A stretch of DNA of 64,000 bases, taken from positions 1-64,000 of the forward strand of contig JAOAKB010000002.1 in assembly GCA_026413865.1 (NCBI GenBank). Reading direction: 5' to 3'. This DNA is from Nitrososphaeria archaeon (GTDB taxonomy: Archaea > Thermoproteota > Nitrososphaeria > JACIWG01). Below, piece by piece: positions 17,076 to 25,667 of this stretch (positions are counted from its first letter, which is position 1; each line of letters begins with the position of its first letter). Under the pieces are notes generated by a model. It did no database searches. It was not told where the DNA came from and was given only the letters and a program-made list of their open reading frames with translations. The translations under genes and the position numbers were made by a program.

Positions 17076-17657
17076 ATGAAATTGTATATTAGGGTTGGTG
17101 AAAATTTTAAACCTTCTCCGAAACTTAAAAGCCTTTATTATACTTACTTATTTTTAACGTTAGTGCTAGGTATTCTGTCATGGTATATTCCCGTTTTAAT
17201 TTTTGCACCCATTGAAGTTAGTGTTGGAATCTTTATACCACTTATGGCTATCTTAGCTTTTATAATTTACTGGATTCCAAAATACTATGAGTCTATAACA
17301 TACACTCTCACAGAGAATGAGATTATATGGAAAAGGGGAGTTTGGTTCAAGAACATGGGCATCGTACCATATAACAGGATAACAAATATTGATATAGCTC
17401 AAGGACCAATTTCTAGGAAGTATGGTATTGCTTCCTTATCAATTCAGACAGCAGGCTATTCGGCTGCTTCAACTGGAAAATTGGCTGAAATAAAAATTTT
17501 GGGTATAGAAGATTTTGAAGAATTACGTAATATGATATTAGAGTTTGTAAAAGGTAAGAGGCCAGTGGCAGTTGAAACCTATGAAGAGGATATTAACCTT
17601 AAAATTCTAAAAGAATTAACAAGAATAAGGGAGCTTCTAGAGAAGACACTAAAATAG
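17076..17657 (+). CDS. Membrane protein with bacterial PH domain (YdbS/DUF304-like)
   Basis: 193 aa. Two membrane segments at about 24-42 and 47-67 are followed by a PH domain recognised by YYESITYTLTENEIIWKRGVW, IVPYNRITNIDIAQGP and YGIASLSIQTAG. The C-terminal tail is a charged helix, LKELTRIRELLEKTLK. Family function is unknown; such proteins sit in the cytoplasmic membrane and may act as scaffolds. It stands alone, 60 nt after the nucleotidyltransferase gene. Confidence 0.8.
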   Translation: MKLYIRVGENFKPSPKLKSLYYTYLFLTLVLGILSWYIPVLIFAPIEVSVGIFIPLMAILAFIIYWIPKYYESITYTLTENEIIWKRGVWFKNMGIVPYNRITNIDIAQGPISRKYGIASLSIQTAGYSAASTGKLAEIKILGIEDFEELRNMILEFVKGKRPVAVETYEEDINLKILKELTRIRELLEKTLK

Positions 17658-17703
17658 TAATAACTTAAATATTTTATATAATAATGTTAACATGACATAA
17701 ACT

Positions 17704-18288
17704 ATGAGGACAGCGTCTAATATTATAGCAGGCACATTAATTTTTCTTGGATCAACTCAATTCATATTACTTACAATAGTCGCCGAAGCACTATATCCTG
17801 GATATAGTATTTCAGAAAATTATATAAGCGATTTGGGTGTTGGCCCTTCTGCACTAATTTTTAACTCTTCTATCTTTGTTTTAGGAGTTACAGCTGTAGT
17901 TAGTGTACATTATTTAAGACAATTTATTTTAGATAGGAAATCTTTTCATATTGCTCTATTTTTATGTGGTGTTGGAACAATGGGAGTAGGTATATTTCCA
18001 GAAAATTTTGGCATTATTCACCTCATATCTGCACTTACTGCATTTATTTTTGGAGCATTATCTGCTATATTCTCTTTTAAAATTCAGAAAAGGCCAATTT
18101 CATATATTAGTCTTATTTTAGGCTTATTTTCTATCATTGCTCTAATCTTCTTTGTCGTTTTTGAATACTACATCTATTTTAACTTTAATTATTTTGGGCT
18201 TGGTAGAGGGGGAATGGAGCGTATGATAGTTTATCCTGTTCTTGTTTGGGCTCTTGGATTTGGCAGCTATTTAATAGGTCAAAAATAA
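17704..18288 (+). CDS. DUF998 family membrane protein
   Basis: 194 aa with about six membrane spans. The YSISENYISDLGVGP motif after the first span is typical of DUF998, as is the GVGIFPEN motif in the middle. No function is established. It follows the PH-domain gene by 46 nt and may share its transcript, although a TATA-like TTTTATATAA lies just upstream. Confidence 0.8.
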   Translation: MRTASNIIAGTLIFLGSTQFILLTIVAEALYPGYSISENYISDLGVGPSALIFNSSIFVLGVTAVVSVHYLRQFILDRKSFHIALFLCGVGTMGVGIFPENFGIIHLISALTAFIFGALSAIFSFKIQKRPISYISLILGLFSIIALIFFVVFEYYIYFNFNYFGLGRGGMERMIVYPVLVWALGFGSYLIGQK

Positions 18289-18335
18289 GTTATTTTCTTT
18301 CAAATCCTACTGCTATTGAATTTAAGCTTAAATTT

Positions 18336-19460
18336 TTAGTTTAGGCACATTTTCCTAATCTCTTCTATTACATTCTTATTTAATGGTATTATGGCTTTTT
18401 CCATTACTTCCGCCATGGCTAATAAATTTTCTTCTGGCACATAATTTTCTGTTGACGCTATAACCATTATTCTATTACAATATGGTATGCTTTTTTCTAG
18501 CAGTTCTATTAGGTATCTTTTAACATATTGTGGATTTGGACCTTGTGCTGTCGAAATTGCTGATGGAAAGTTTATCCATATTATTTTGTCTTCCCATTGT
18601 GCTAATGCATCCTCTATTGGTAAGTCTCCAGTTGGTGGTGGAGTAAACGCTTCTATGATGTCAACCTTTGATTTTGAAATAAGATTAGATAATGCTTTTA
18701 GTTTTCCATCCATATGTACGTCTAATAGTTTACCTTTTGCATGCAATATATTTGCTAGCTTTTCATATGTTGGAAGATAGTATTTTTCAAACATTTTTGG
18801 GTTAACTATAAGGCTGTCTATGTTTCCTCCATACAATATTACCTTAGATGGTGCTTCAGCAGCAATAGGAAAAAGTTCCTTTTCATACTTTTCTTCAAGA
18901 ATATTATATATCTCTTCAACGATTTCTTTATTTTTTACCATATCAAGGTAAATTCTATGGCCTATCCATTCAATTATAAGCCGCTGCATAGGCTCATATG
19001 GTAAAGTTGATATGACAATACCATCGTTGCCCAAACGTTTCGTCTGATCCTCTACTGGATAATAGTATGGTTTAAAGTGTAGGTTTTCAGCAATAAACTT
19101 TAGAATTCTATAATCTTCTAAACTTTTTACCATAAAACTTGTTCTTATAGGCTGTAAGCCTTTCCAGTCCCTGCCAAAGCAAGCTTGACCATAGCCTACA
19201 CCAACTTTTAGCCGCTCAAATAGGCTTCCAAAACGAGTTTCATACTTTCTAATTATATATTCTCCTTCATATTTTACAGTCAATTCAACATTTGGAATGT
19301 ATTCTATATAACATGGTCTGTAGCAAAGTAAAGCCATGCCCATGTTTCTTGCAATCCGCTCAAGTTCTCCACGTGGAAGATGTCTGTCACAGTGGGCGAA
19401 AGGAATTCTATCATGACTTTGTTTATTGAGAAAAGAAAGTACGAGTTCTTTTTGGCTCAT
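18336..19460 (-). CDS. Uroporphyrinogen decarboxylase (URO-D) family protein, non-heme
   Basis: 374 aa from the ATG at 19460 (MSQKELVLSFLN), which fits family N-termini; the 29-codon extension to 19547 has no support. The TIM-barrel signature appears as RIPFAHCDRHLPRGE near the start and LYGGNIDSLIVNPKMFEKYYLP. At the position where MtaA-type methyltransferases have the zinc ligands HxC this protein reads HMD, and the C-terminal Cys is replaced (IASTENYVPEENLL). It is therefore a relative, perhaps a corrinoid-linked methyltransferase with different metal use. No heme genes are nearby. Confidence 0.75.
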   Translation of the reverse strand: MSQKELVLSFLNKQSHDRIPFAHCDRHLPRGELERIARNMGMALLCYRPCYIEYIPNVELTVKYEGEYIIRKYETRFGSLFERLKVGVGYGQACFGRDWKGLQPIRTSFMVKSLEDYRILKFIAENLHFKPYYYPVEDQTKRLGNDGIVISTLPYEPMQRLIIEWIGHRIYLDMVKNKEIVEEIYNILEEKYEKELFPIAAEAPSKVILYGGNIDSLIVNPKMFEKYYLPTYEKLANILHAKGKLLDVHMDGKLKALSNLISKSKVDIIEAFTPPPTGDLPIEDALAQWEDKIIWINFPSAISTAQGPNPQYVKRYLIELLEKSIPYCNRIMVIASTENYVPEENLLAMAEVMEKAIIPLNKNVIEEIRKMCLN

Positions 19461-19662
19461 ATTATACACTTTAACCTTAGAACAATTTTTTGAACTTAAA
19501 AACATTTCAGTTATAGTATGTCTATAATTTGAGGTTATAGCTATCAAATTGCTTTGCTAAAATTTTTGATTAGAAAATGTACAAAAGTTAGTACAAGCTT
19601 TTCTTTTCTGTTCAAAATTATAGTATTATAAAAGTTGGTATGCAATAGAGAGATGATGTTAA

Positions 19663-20172
19663 TTGAGTAAGGAAAAAAAGATTTTAGTTTTAACAATAAT
19701 ATCTGCAACAGCAGTTATAGCATTCACAATAACATCTTTAATGAACTTTCCCCCTTCACAAAATAAATTGACAAAAGAGTTTAGGGGAACATTTTTTGTA
19801 AGTGATGCTGGACAGTCTCATGGTGGATTCGAATATAATGCAGAATGGAACGCTACACTATCTATCATGGACAAAAAGGGGGTCCTAACTCTAGAGCTGA
19901 ATATAGGATTAGGTGATGCCCTAAAAAAACACAAATATGATATAACAGATTTCAGTATAGATTCAAAAAAGATTAGCATGAAAATTGATAATAGTGAGGT
20001 AGTTTTAGAGTTTGTTGAAAAAGATAAGATTTGGAATGGACAATATGACAACCACTATATTGCTTCATGGGGCAGTGAAGCGCCACCAGAAGAAGTTATT
20101 GGAAAAATTTCTCCAACAATCTTCCCTGGACTTGCACCACATTATTATGTTGAATTAAGACTTAAAGAATAG
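19663..20172 (+). CDS. Membrane-anchored extracytoplasmic protein, unknown
   Basis: 169 aa from a TTG at 19663 preceded by GAGATGATG; nearby ATGs run into a stop at once. Residues 7-27 are a hydrophobic signal-anchor, and the rest is beta-rich with GTFFVSDAGQSHGGFEYNA and two WGSEAPPEE-like turns. I do not recognise a domain. It converges on the primase-like gene. Confidence 0.6.
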   Translation: MSKEKKILVLTIISATAVIAFTITSLMNFPPSQNKLTKEFRGTFFVSDAGQSHGGFEYNAEWNATLSIMDKKGVLTLELNIGLGDALKKHKYDITDFSIDSKKISMKIDNSEVVLEFVEKDKIWNGQYDNHYIASWGSEAPPEEVIGKISPTIFPGLAPHYYVELRLKE

Positions 20173-20187
20173 AATTTTTTAAGAATA

Positions 20188-21579
20188 TTATTGTATGTTT
20201 TCTTTTAGTTTATTTGACTTGAAATCTTTTATTAAGTTTATGAAAGTGTCTCTTACTGGTTTATATGCTTTTTCAAAAAATTCTCTTTGACTTTCTAACA
20301 CATTCTTTGGAAAACTTTTAAGATAATTTAGTGCTGTATCCCATGCAATTTCAAATGAGACTATCGGTTTAATTTTTTGAACTATTTGATGGTCAAAATC
20401 TTTTGGCAACTGAATTGTGTCACCTATAGTAAACCATCCATCTTCTGTAACTGGCGCCTCTTCATCTCCAATTTTTTCGAATTTTAAAGCTTTCTTTTCT
20501 AACACATATTTTGTTATCGAAGTAGCCTTTGCACGATAGTGTATTGGTTTAGAATGTTTAGCCCATGCATAGAAAATTGCTCTGTTCAATCCAAATGATT
20601 TAGCTCTATCAAGATCCCCTTTTAATAGATAGTATCTTGCTGCCTGTAGTAAGGCCATAACCTGAAAACGGCCAATTTTTTCAGACACAATCGGCGTTTT
20701 AACAGCTTCTATGCTTTTCGGTTTAGAGGATATTTCGGTAATCTTTTCTTTATATTTTTGGAAGTAGCCTCCAACTTCTGCTATCGCTTTTAATGCAAGT
20801 TGATCGCCTTCGCCAATAACATAATTCTTCCAACTACTATCATGTTTTGGTGATTGTGGATTACACCATTCTAAATCAAAATTATTGATAGAATTCGGTT
20901 TAAAGCATACTGCAACCAAGTCTAGTTCTCTATGAAGTGATAATGGAGTTGTGAAGACCCTTTGAATGTCTATTTTATTTTCAACCTTAAAGGGCCTTTC
21001 TAATGAAGTAGATTCTTTGGATAATGCACTAATTTTATTCCAAACCCTTTTTAGTACATATTCTACAGTAGAGTATGCTATGTCGAGGGGATGATATTTT
21101 TTTAAAAGTTCTTCTGAAAAGGCGTTTTCATTAACATGAACATGTAGGCCTCGACCAGACCATTTTAGGTAAACGGACTCTCTTAAACCATACTTTCCAA
21201 GTTCGTCTACAATAATATTTGCAGCCTCAAGCGTTAGTTTTATGTTCGATAGTGAGCCGTCAATGTCCCAAACAGGAGTTGCTTTAAAAATATTATCCAA
21301 TTTTTCTACATCATCCCTCTTAACTAAACTTCTATACACATTTACTGAAGCGTAAAATGTTCGTGGATAAAGTTTAGAATATTTTCTAATAAAATTCTTT
21401 AGAAAATCTTTTTTAGAAAATGATAAAGGTGGACCGTTTCTCCAAAGGTATCTGAAAAAGATTCTTTCTTTACTTGATTTGATTTCAAGCGCAACCCATC
21501 TATTTCTACAATATTCGAAGATTTCATCTACTACAAAGTCTCTTAAATAGTATTCTTGTACTTTTTCTAAATCCAACAT
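20188..21579 (-). CDS. Archaeo-eukaryotic primase (AEP) superfamily protein
   Basis: 463 aa from ATG 21579; the further upstream start would be a TTG at 21618 without better support. The catalytic core shows WDIDG (D105, D107, the metal-binding DxD) and SGRGLHVHV at about 141-149 (the sxH strand). This is the AEP core of PriS, LigD polymerase and related enzymes. The usual PriS zinc knuckle and REFGF-like motifs are not obvious, so this looks like an extra, divergent primase-polymerase rather than the replicative PriS. The C-terminal 200 residues are helical and uncharacterised. It is beside a vapBC pair. Confidence 0.75.
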   Translation of the reverse strand: MLDLEKVQEYYLRDFVVDEIFEYCRNRWVALEIKSSKERIFFRYLWRNGPPLSFSKKDFLKNFIRKYSKLYPRTFYASVNVYRSLVKRDDVEKLDNIFKATPVWDIDGSLSNIKLTLEAANIIVDELGKYGLRESVYLKWSGRGLHVHVNENAFSEELLKKYHPLDIAYSTVEYVLKRVWNKISALSKESTSLERPFKVENKIDIQRVFTTPLSLHRELDLVAVCFKPNSINNFDLEWCNPQSPKHDSSWKNYVIGEGDQLALKAIAEVGGYFQKYKEKITEISSKPKSIEAVKTPIVSEKIGRFQVMALLQAARYYLLKGDLDRAKSFGLNRAIFYAWAKHSKPIHYRAKATSITKYVLEKKALKFEKIGDEEAPVTEDGWFTIGDTIQLPKDFDHQIVQKIKPIVSFEIAWDTALNYLKSFPKNVLESQREFFEKAYKPVRDTFINLIKDFKSNKLKENIQ

Positions 21580-21653
21580 TAGTATAATTGTGTATAGTTC
21601 CTTAAAAGTTTTAGTCAAATAACTATAGCCGATTCAAAAATATTAAAATTCAT

Positions 21654-21672
21654 ATACAAATTATACTTGTAT
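21654..21672 (+). promoter_or_regulatory. Dyad upstream of second vapBC pair
   Basis: ATACAA at 21654-21659 and TTGTAT at 21667-21672 form an inverted repeat around ATTATAC, a few nucleotides before the vapB start at 21680. It overlaps the likely core promoter and could be the antitoxin operator. Confidence 0.4.
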
Positions 21673-21679
21673 TACATGT

Positions 21680-21922
21680 ATGACAATAATTACAGTCAGA
21701 GTTAGTGAGGAAACAAAAAAGAAAATGAAGGAGGTTAATATTAATTGGAGCGAGTTTATAAGAAAGGCAATAGAAGATAAGATTTATGAGGAAAAAAGAA
21801 AAAATTTGGCTAAAGCAGTCTTGATAAATGAAAGAGTTAAGAAAAAGAGTAAGGGCGAAGAAAAAGCTGAAGAAATAATAAGAAGGTTTAGGGATGAAAG
21901 ATATACAGGAAGTTGTGATTGA
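21680..21922 (+). CDS. vapB: VapB antitoxin, ribbon-helix-helix (second copy)
   Basis: 80 aa. ITVRVSEETKKKM then INWSEFIRKAIEDKI form the RHH fold; EEIIRRFRDERY at the end should bind the toxin. It shares NWSE-IRKAI and NLA-A-L-NE patterns with the vapB at 11.8 kb, so these are paralogues. Overlap with vapC is 29 nt. Confidence 0.85.
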   Translation: MTIITVRVSEETKKKMKEVNINWSEFIRKAIEDKIYEEKRKNLAKAVLINERVKKKSKGEEKAEEIIRRFRDERYTGSCD

Positions 21923-22301
21923 TGCAAGCGTTATAGTTAAGTGGTTTGTAAAAGAAGAATCATCTAATAAGGCTATAATAATTAGAGACAAGTATATTGA
22001 TGGGGAAATAAAGATTATTGCACCCGAAATTCTCCCCTTTGAAGCCCTAAATGCACGCTACAATAAAAAACTTTTTTCAAAGGACGAATTAAAAGAAATT
22101 TCTGAAGCCCTAGAAAAATTTTCCTTCGAACTTTATCCCTTAAAGGGAGAATATGCAAAAAAGATTGTAGAAATTACTGTTGAAAATAATATAACAGTTT
22201 ATGGCGCCTCTTACATTGCTTTAGCTATACTCAAAAACACACAAGTTTATACTTCAGATAGAAAACTTATAGAAAGATTAAATAAAGAATTTTTGGCTTA
22301 A
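21894..22301 (+). CDS. vapC: VapC-type PIN protein with a lost active-site Asp
   Basis: 135 aa PIN domain with D10 (IDASVIVKW), E50 (FEALN) and D122 (YTSDRKL). The third acidic position, Asp in the paralogue (VYDASYIALA), is Gly here: VYGASYIALA, codon GGC at 22203-22205. In the other family members this residue binds the catalytic metal, so activity should be low or absent. The gene is otherwise intact and has its antitoxin, so it may be a recently inactivated toxin or one kept for binding. Confidence 0.85.
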   Translation: MKDIQEVVIDASVIVKWFVKEESSNKAIIIRDKYIDGEIKIIAPEILPFEALNARYNKKLFSKDELKEISEALEKFSFELYPLKGEYAKKIVEITVENNITVYGASYIALAILKNTQVYTSDRKLIERLNKEFLA

Positions 22302-22506
22302 ATTAGAGACATAGAATATTTAGGTGCTGGTAAGCCCTCTCCATAAGGGAATAAATTTAATTAATTTATTTTCAACCTTTAACACATCTTCACATAACTT
22401 TTCTTAAAATATGTTTCAAATCTTATGTATTATAGTACAATAATTTAAATTTTTGGACTATAACATAGAATAATATTTGAACATAATTTTTGGAAGATTT
22501 CTAATT

Positions 22507-23499
22507 TTATTTTCGAACAGAATATTTTAATATACTTTTGAAATAATGTGAAAATGCTATTAAAAACACGAGTAATATCGTTAGTGCTGTTATAGATTGT
22601 ATTTGGTCCAGATTGGGTTTTCTGAACCTGCTTATCAGTTCATCATTGTATGCTAGTAGGATTATCGATGTTGTTTCAACATTTGCTGTACCACATATTG
22701 TACCATTTAAGTAACTGTGTGTAGCTATTCCACCATTTTCCTTTTGATAAGACCAAGCAACTCTTTCAACCTGATCATAGATTGTGGAATTGTATTCCAG
22801 TGCCTTTACTGTAAAAAGGTATAAGCCTAACTTATAATTTTGATATAAGCTCTTTTCTTTTGCAGCCTTATCAAAAAAACCATAGCCATTCCACATTGAA
22901 TCTACAATTTTGAGCAGTCTAGTCGCATTTTCTTTGTTGCCATAAAGGTATTCGTTTAATGCAAGGTACAAGCATAGGTCAGCATATTCTATTGCATCAT
23001 AAAATATTCCACCATCATCCTTTTGATGTCTATCAATCCATATAGTATAGTTTATACCATCAAATAAGAAATAGTTAACGCAAATATTCTCTTTATCATA
23101 TCTAATTCTAGTTATTTTTTCACCAAATACTATTTCGAAAAGATTTGGTTTTCCAAAGTTTTTGATATAAGGTGATATTGTTCTACTAATATTTTTTGCA
23201 ATAAAATAATTGTATGGTTCAAGAGCTTTTGCAGCCCACAAATTGTCACTGTAAATCCAGAAAGTTCTGTAGCATGGTGTACTATCTGGCACGTTACTGC
23301 CAGTATCTTCTGATTCGCTTACAAGCCCTATTCTTGGGTCATATCTGTTAATAATATATTCTGCAGCCCTATTTAGGCTCATAACTTTACTGCCATTTTT
23401 TGATGTTATCTTCACATCTACGATTACTTGTATTGCTAAGAATATAATAAGAATAGTTAAGATTAGGCTGCTTAAGCGAACATTTTTCCTCATTATCAA
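22507..23499 (-). CDS. Membrane-anchored extracellular protein with alpha/alpha-toroid-like repeats
   Basis: 330 aa. A hydrophobic segment at about 10-28 and another at 300-320 flank an extracellular domain, so it is probably anchored at both ends. The domain has spaced helical units with WIYSDNLWAAKAL, DGGIFYDAIEYADLCLYLAL and KENGGIATHSYLNG, like the repeats of prenyltransferase/glycosidase toroids. Several N-glycosylation sequons occur. Function unknown. Related proteins are frequent in uncultured archaea, by recollection only. Confidence 0.6.
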   Translation of the reverse strand: MIMRKNVRLSSLILTILIIFLAIQVIVDVKITSKNGSKVMSLNRAAEYIINRYDPRIGLVSESEDTGSNVPDSTPCYRTFWIYSDNLWAAKALEPYNYFIAKNISRTISPYIKNFGKPNLFEIVFGEKITRIRYDKENICVNYFLFDGINYTIWIDRHQKDDGGIFYDAIEYADLCLYLALNEYLYGNKENATRLLKIVDSMWNGYGFFDKAAKEKSLYQNYKLGLYLFTVKALEYNSTIYDQVERVAWSYQKENGGIATHSYLNGTICGTANVETTSIILLAYNDELISRFRKPNLDQIQSITALTILLVFLIAFSHYFKSILKYSVRK

Positions 23500-23529
23500 A
23501 AAGGATATCTTTTTCCAAGATTTATAATT

Positions 23530-24225
23530 TTAGTCAAGCTTCTTTAATGCATTAATAAGTGCTTGGGATCTTGAACCAAATCTTGTAGCACCAGCTTCAT
23601 GTAACTTTAGTAGGTCTTCCAGATAGTTTACTGAACCCGAAGCCTTCACTTTTATATCCTTCCCCACAGTCTCATAAAGTAGTTTTATATCATGTATAGT
23701 TGCAAAGCCCGGCCCGACACCTGTACACGTTTTAACAAAGTCAGCTCCAGCATTTCTTGAAAGCTTAGCGGCTACAATCTTTTCCTCGTCAGTTAAATAT
23801 CCTGTTTCAATAATTACTTTGACAATAATATCTTTACTTTCCTCTTTAGCAGCCTTAACAACTGCCTCAATATCCTTTTTTACAGCCTCATAATCACCAG
23901 ATTTTAGTAAGCCTATATTTATAACCATATCAATTTCTTTCGCGCCATTTCTAATCGCTTGTTTTGTTTCAAAAACTTTGGTTTCAGTTGTAGTTGACCC
24001 CCATGGAAAACCGATGGCAGCTAAAACCTTTACCCCAGTACCCTTAAGTTGTTCTACTGCCAATGGAACATAGCATGGAGTTACTGAGACTGCATTAAAG
24101 CCGTTTTCTATTGCGTCCATACAACTTTTTATTACATCTTCTTTTGTAGCATTCGCGTTTAAGGCTGAAGCATAGTCAACCATTTTAGCAATCTCATACC
24201 GTGACAATTTCTTTTCATCCATCAA
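23530..24225 (-). CDS. deoC: Deoxyribose-phosphate aldolase
   Basis: 231 aa class I aldolase that joins or cleaves 2-deoxyribose-5-phosphate into acetaldehyde and glyceraldehyde-3-phosphate. The catalytic set is present: D in EIDMVINIG, Schiff-base Lys in DFVKTCTG and the second Lys in IKVKASGS. The N-terminal DYASALN replaces the usual DHT-L, so substrate use may be shifted. It is a single gene on its strand. Confidence 0.88.
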   Translation of the reverse strand: MMDEKKLSRYEIAKMVDYASALNANATKEDVIKSCMDAIENGFNAVSVTPCYVPLAVEQLKGTGVKVLAAIGFPWGSTTTETKVFETKQAIRNGAKEIDMVINIGLLKSGDYEAVKKDIEAVVKAAKEESKDIIVKVIIETGYLTDEEKIVAAKLSRNAGADFVKTCTGVGPGFATIHDIKLLYETVGKDIKVKASGSVNYLEDLLKLHEAGATRFGSRSQALINALKKLD

Positions 24226-24282
24226 ATTTCACATTATAATTTATTGACTTAAAAATATATTAATTTTTAATTTTTTAAGAAA

Positions 24283-24294
24283 GTTTATATAAAC
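24283..24294 (+). promoter_or_regulatory. TATA-containing palindrome before DUF169 gene
   Basis: GTTTATATAAAC is a perfect 12-bp palindrome whose centre is about 24 nt before the ATG at 24313. It serves as the TATA box; the symmetry may be incidental. Confidence 0.5.
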
Positions 24295-24312
24295 GAATTT
24301 TAATTATAGTTT

Positions 24313-25089
24313 ATGACCATTATGTCCAATCTATCTGAACTAAAAGAGAGAGTAATGAAAATTATACAGCCGAAAGGGGAGCCCGTAGCATTTAAATTAT
24401 ATACTACATTGAATGAAGTTAAAAAACTGAATGTGCCACCTTTGGAAAAAAATCTTGCACTTTGTCAACTACTAAAATATTGTGCAATATTTGGAAAAAC
24501 CAGATATGTTACTTTTGAAAATGTGGACGCATGTGTTGTTGGAAGCTATGTTTTAGGATTAGGTCTGCCTCCAGAAGATGTTAAGGAAAGATGGGTAAAA
24601 GGCTTTGCATATGAGCCAAAAATATTTGATAAACTTGTTGAGAACATAGAAAGTATATCTTTAGGAAAATATTCTGCAGCAGTTTTTGGAACTCTTGAAT
24701 GGTTTAATAAAGTGGGAGAAAAGCCTGATGGAATAATATTGATAGTTAACTCAACACAAACATATCTTCTAAGCGTAGGTTTCTTTGATGCAACAGGAAA
24801 GAAGATTGTTTCAGCATTTAATGGACATGCTGCTTGTGAAATTGTTGCAGCACTTGAAAAGGGCAAGAGTCCTTGGGTTACAATTCCTTGTGGTGGTGCT
24901 AGAGGAATCGCAGAAGCACAAGATGACGAGATTTGGGTTGGCATGAAAGTTGAAGAGCTTAAAACGACAATAGATAGATTAGAAAGTGTTGGCTTAAAGT
25001 ATCCTCCATTCGTCTATGAAATGGTTAAAGCGGATTTGAACCCAGATCATCCATTAACAGGCCTGATAACAAGAAAAGCTAAAGAGTAG
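24313..25089 (+). CDS. DUF169 family protein
   Basis: 258 aa. Blocks typical of DUF169 are EPVAFKLYTTL, ALCQLLKYCAI, VVGSYVLGLGLPPEDV and the end CGGARGIAEAQDDEIWVGM. A C-x(n)-C arrangement occurs at CQLLKYC and at HAACEIV/IPCGGARG. Family function is not established; members are common in anaerobes. It precedes a flavodoxin gene on the same strand by 61 nt. Confidence 0.82.
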   Translation: MTIMSNLSELKERVMKIIQPKGEPVAFKLYTTLNEVKKLNVPPLEKNLALCQLLKYCAIFGKTRYVTFENVDACVVGSYVLGLGLPPEDVKERWVKGFAYEPKIFDKLVENIESISLGKYSAAVFGTLEWFNKVGEKPDGIILIVNSTQTYLLSVGFFDATGKKIVSAFNGHAACEIVAALEKGKSPWVTIPCGGARGIAEAQDDEIWVGMKVEELKTTIDRLESVGLKYPPFVYEMVKADLNPDHPLTGLITRKAKE

Positions 25090-25150
25090 GCTAACTCAAT
25101 CCTTCTATTTTTTTAACATTTATTAACTAAAAAATTAAATTTTATGGTAC

Positions 25151-25627
25151 ATGAACTCATTAATAGTATACTATTCAAGGACTGGAAAAAATGAAGAACT
25201 AGCTAAAATTTTACAGAAAAAATTAGGTTGTGAGATTGAAAGGATTGAAGAATATGTGAGTAGAAATGGAGTTTTAGGCTTCTTACGTAGTGGGATGCAG
25301 GCTACTTTTAAGAAAATGAGTGAAATAAAGCCTACAAAAAATGATCCGAAAGACTATGATATAATAATTGTTGTTTCCCCCATTTGGGCTGGACATATTC
25401 CACCACCTGTTAGAACATACATTTATAAAAACAAGGAAAAGATTGGAAAAATCGCTTACGCTTCAGTATCGTATTCGGGTTACGGAAACACTAGGGTTTT
25501 AAAAGATTTAGAACACTTGGCTTCAAAGAAGGTTAGTGCACATTTACTTTTAAAAGAAAAAGAGATGGCTTCAAAAGCTCACTTAAATGCGATAGAATCT
25601 TTTTTGAACAATCTAAATAAATTATAA
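25151..25627 (+). CDS. Flavodoxin-family protein
   Basis: 158 aa. The FMN phosphate loop is YYSRTGKNEEL at residues 7-17, then VVSPIWAGHIPPPVRTYI, a flavodoxin-domain second loop, and YASVSYSGYGNTR. No iron-sulfur motif. Such proteins transfer electrons or reduce quinone-like partners. It is next to DUF169, a pairing that may reflect a shared redox task, which is inference. Confidence 0.85.
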   Translation: MNSLIVYYSRTGKNEELAKILQKKLGCEIERIEEYVSRNGVLGFLRSGMQATFKKMSEIKPTKNDPKDYDIIIVVSPIWAGHIPPPVRTYIYKNKEKIGKIAYASVSYSGYGNTRVLKDLEHLASKKVSAHLLLKEKEMASKAHLNAIESFLNNLNKL

Positions 25628-25667
25628 GAGTAAGTAGGTCTTGATGGAGATTAAAATTTTATAGTGT

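Noticed and set aside
18290-18320. TTTCAAATCC sequence resembling a tRNA T-arm
   Set aside because: No acceptor or anticodon stems can be formed around it; no other tRNA candidate was seen in the window.
22302-22506. Possible small RNA gene in the gap after the second vapBC pair
   Set aside because: Only a short CCCT/AGGG match and AT-rich runs; nothing supports an RNA gene.
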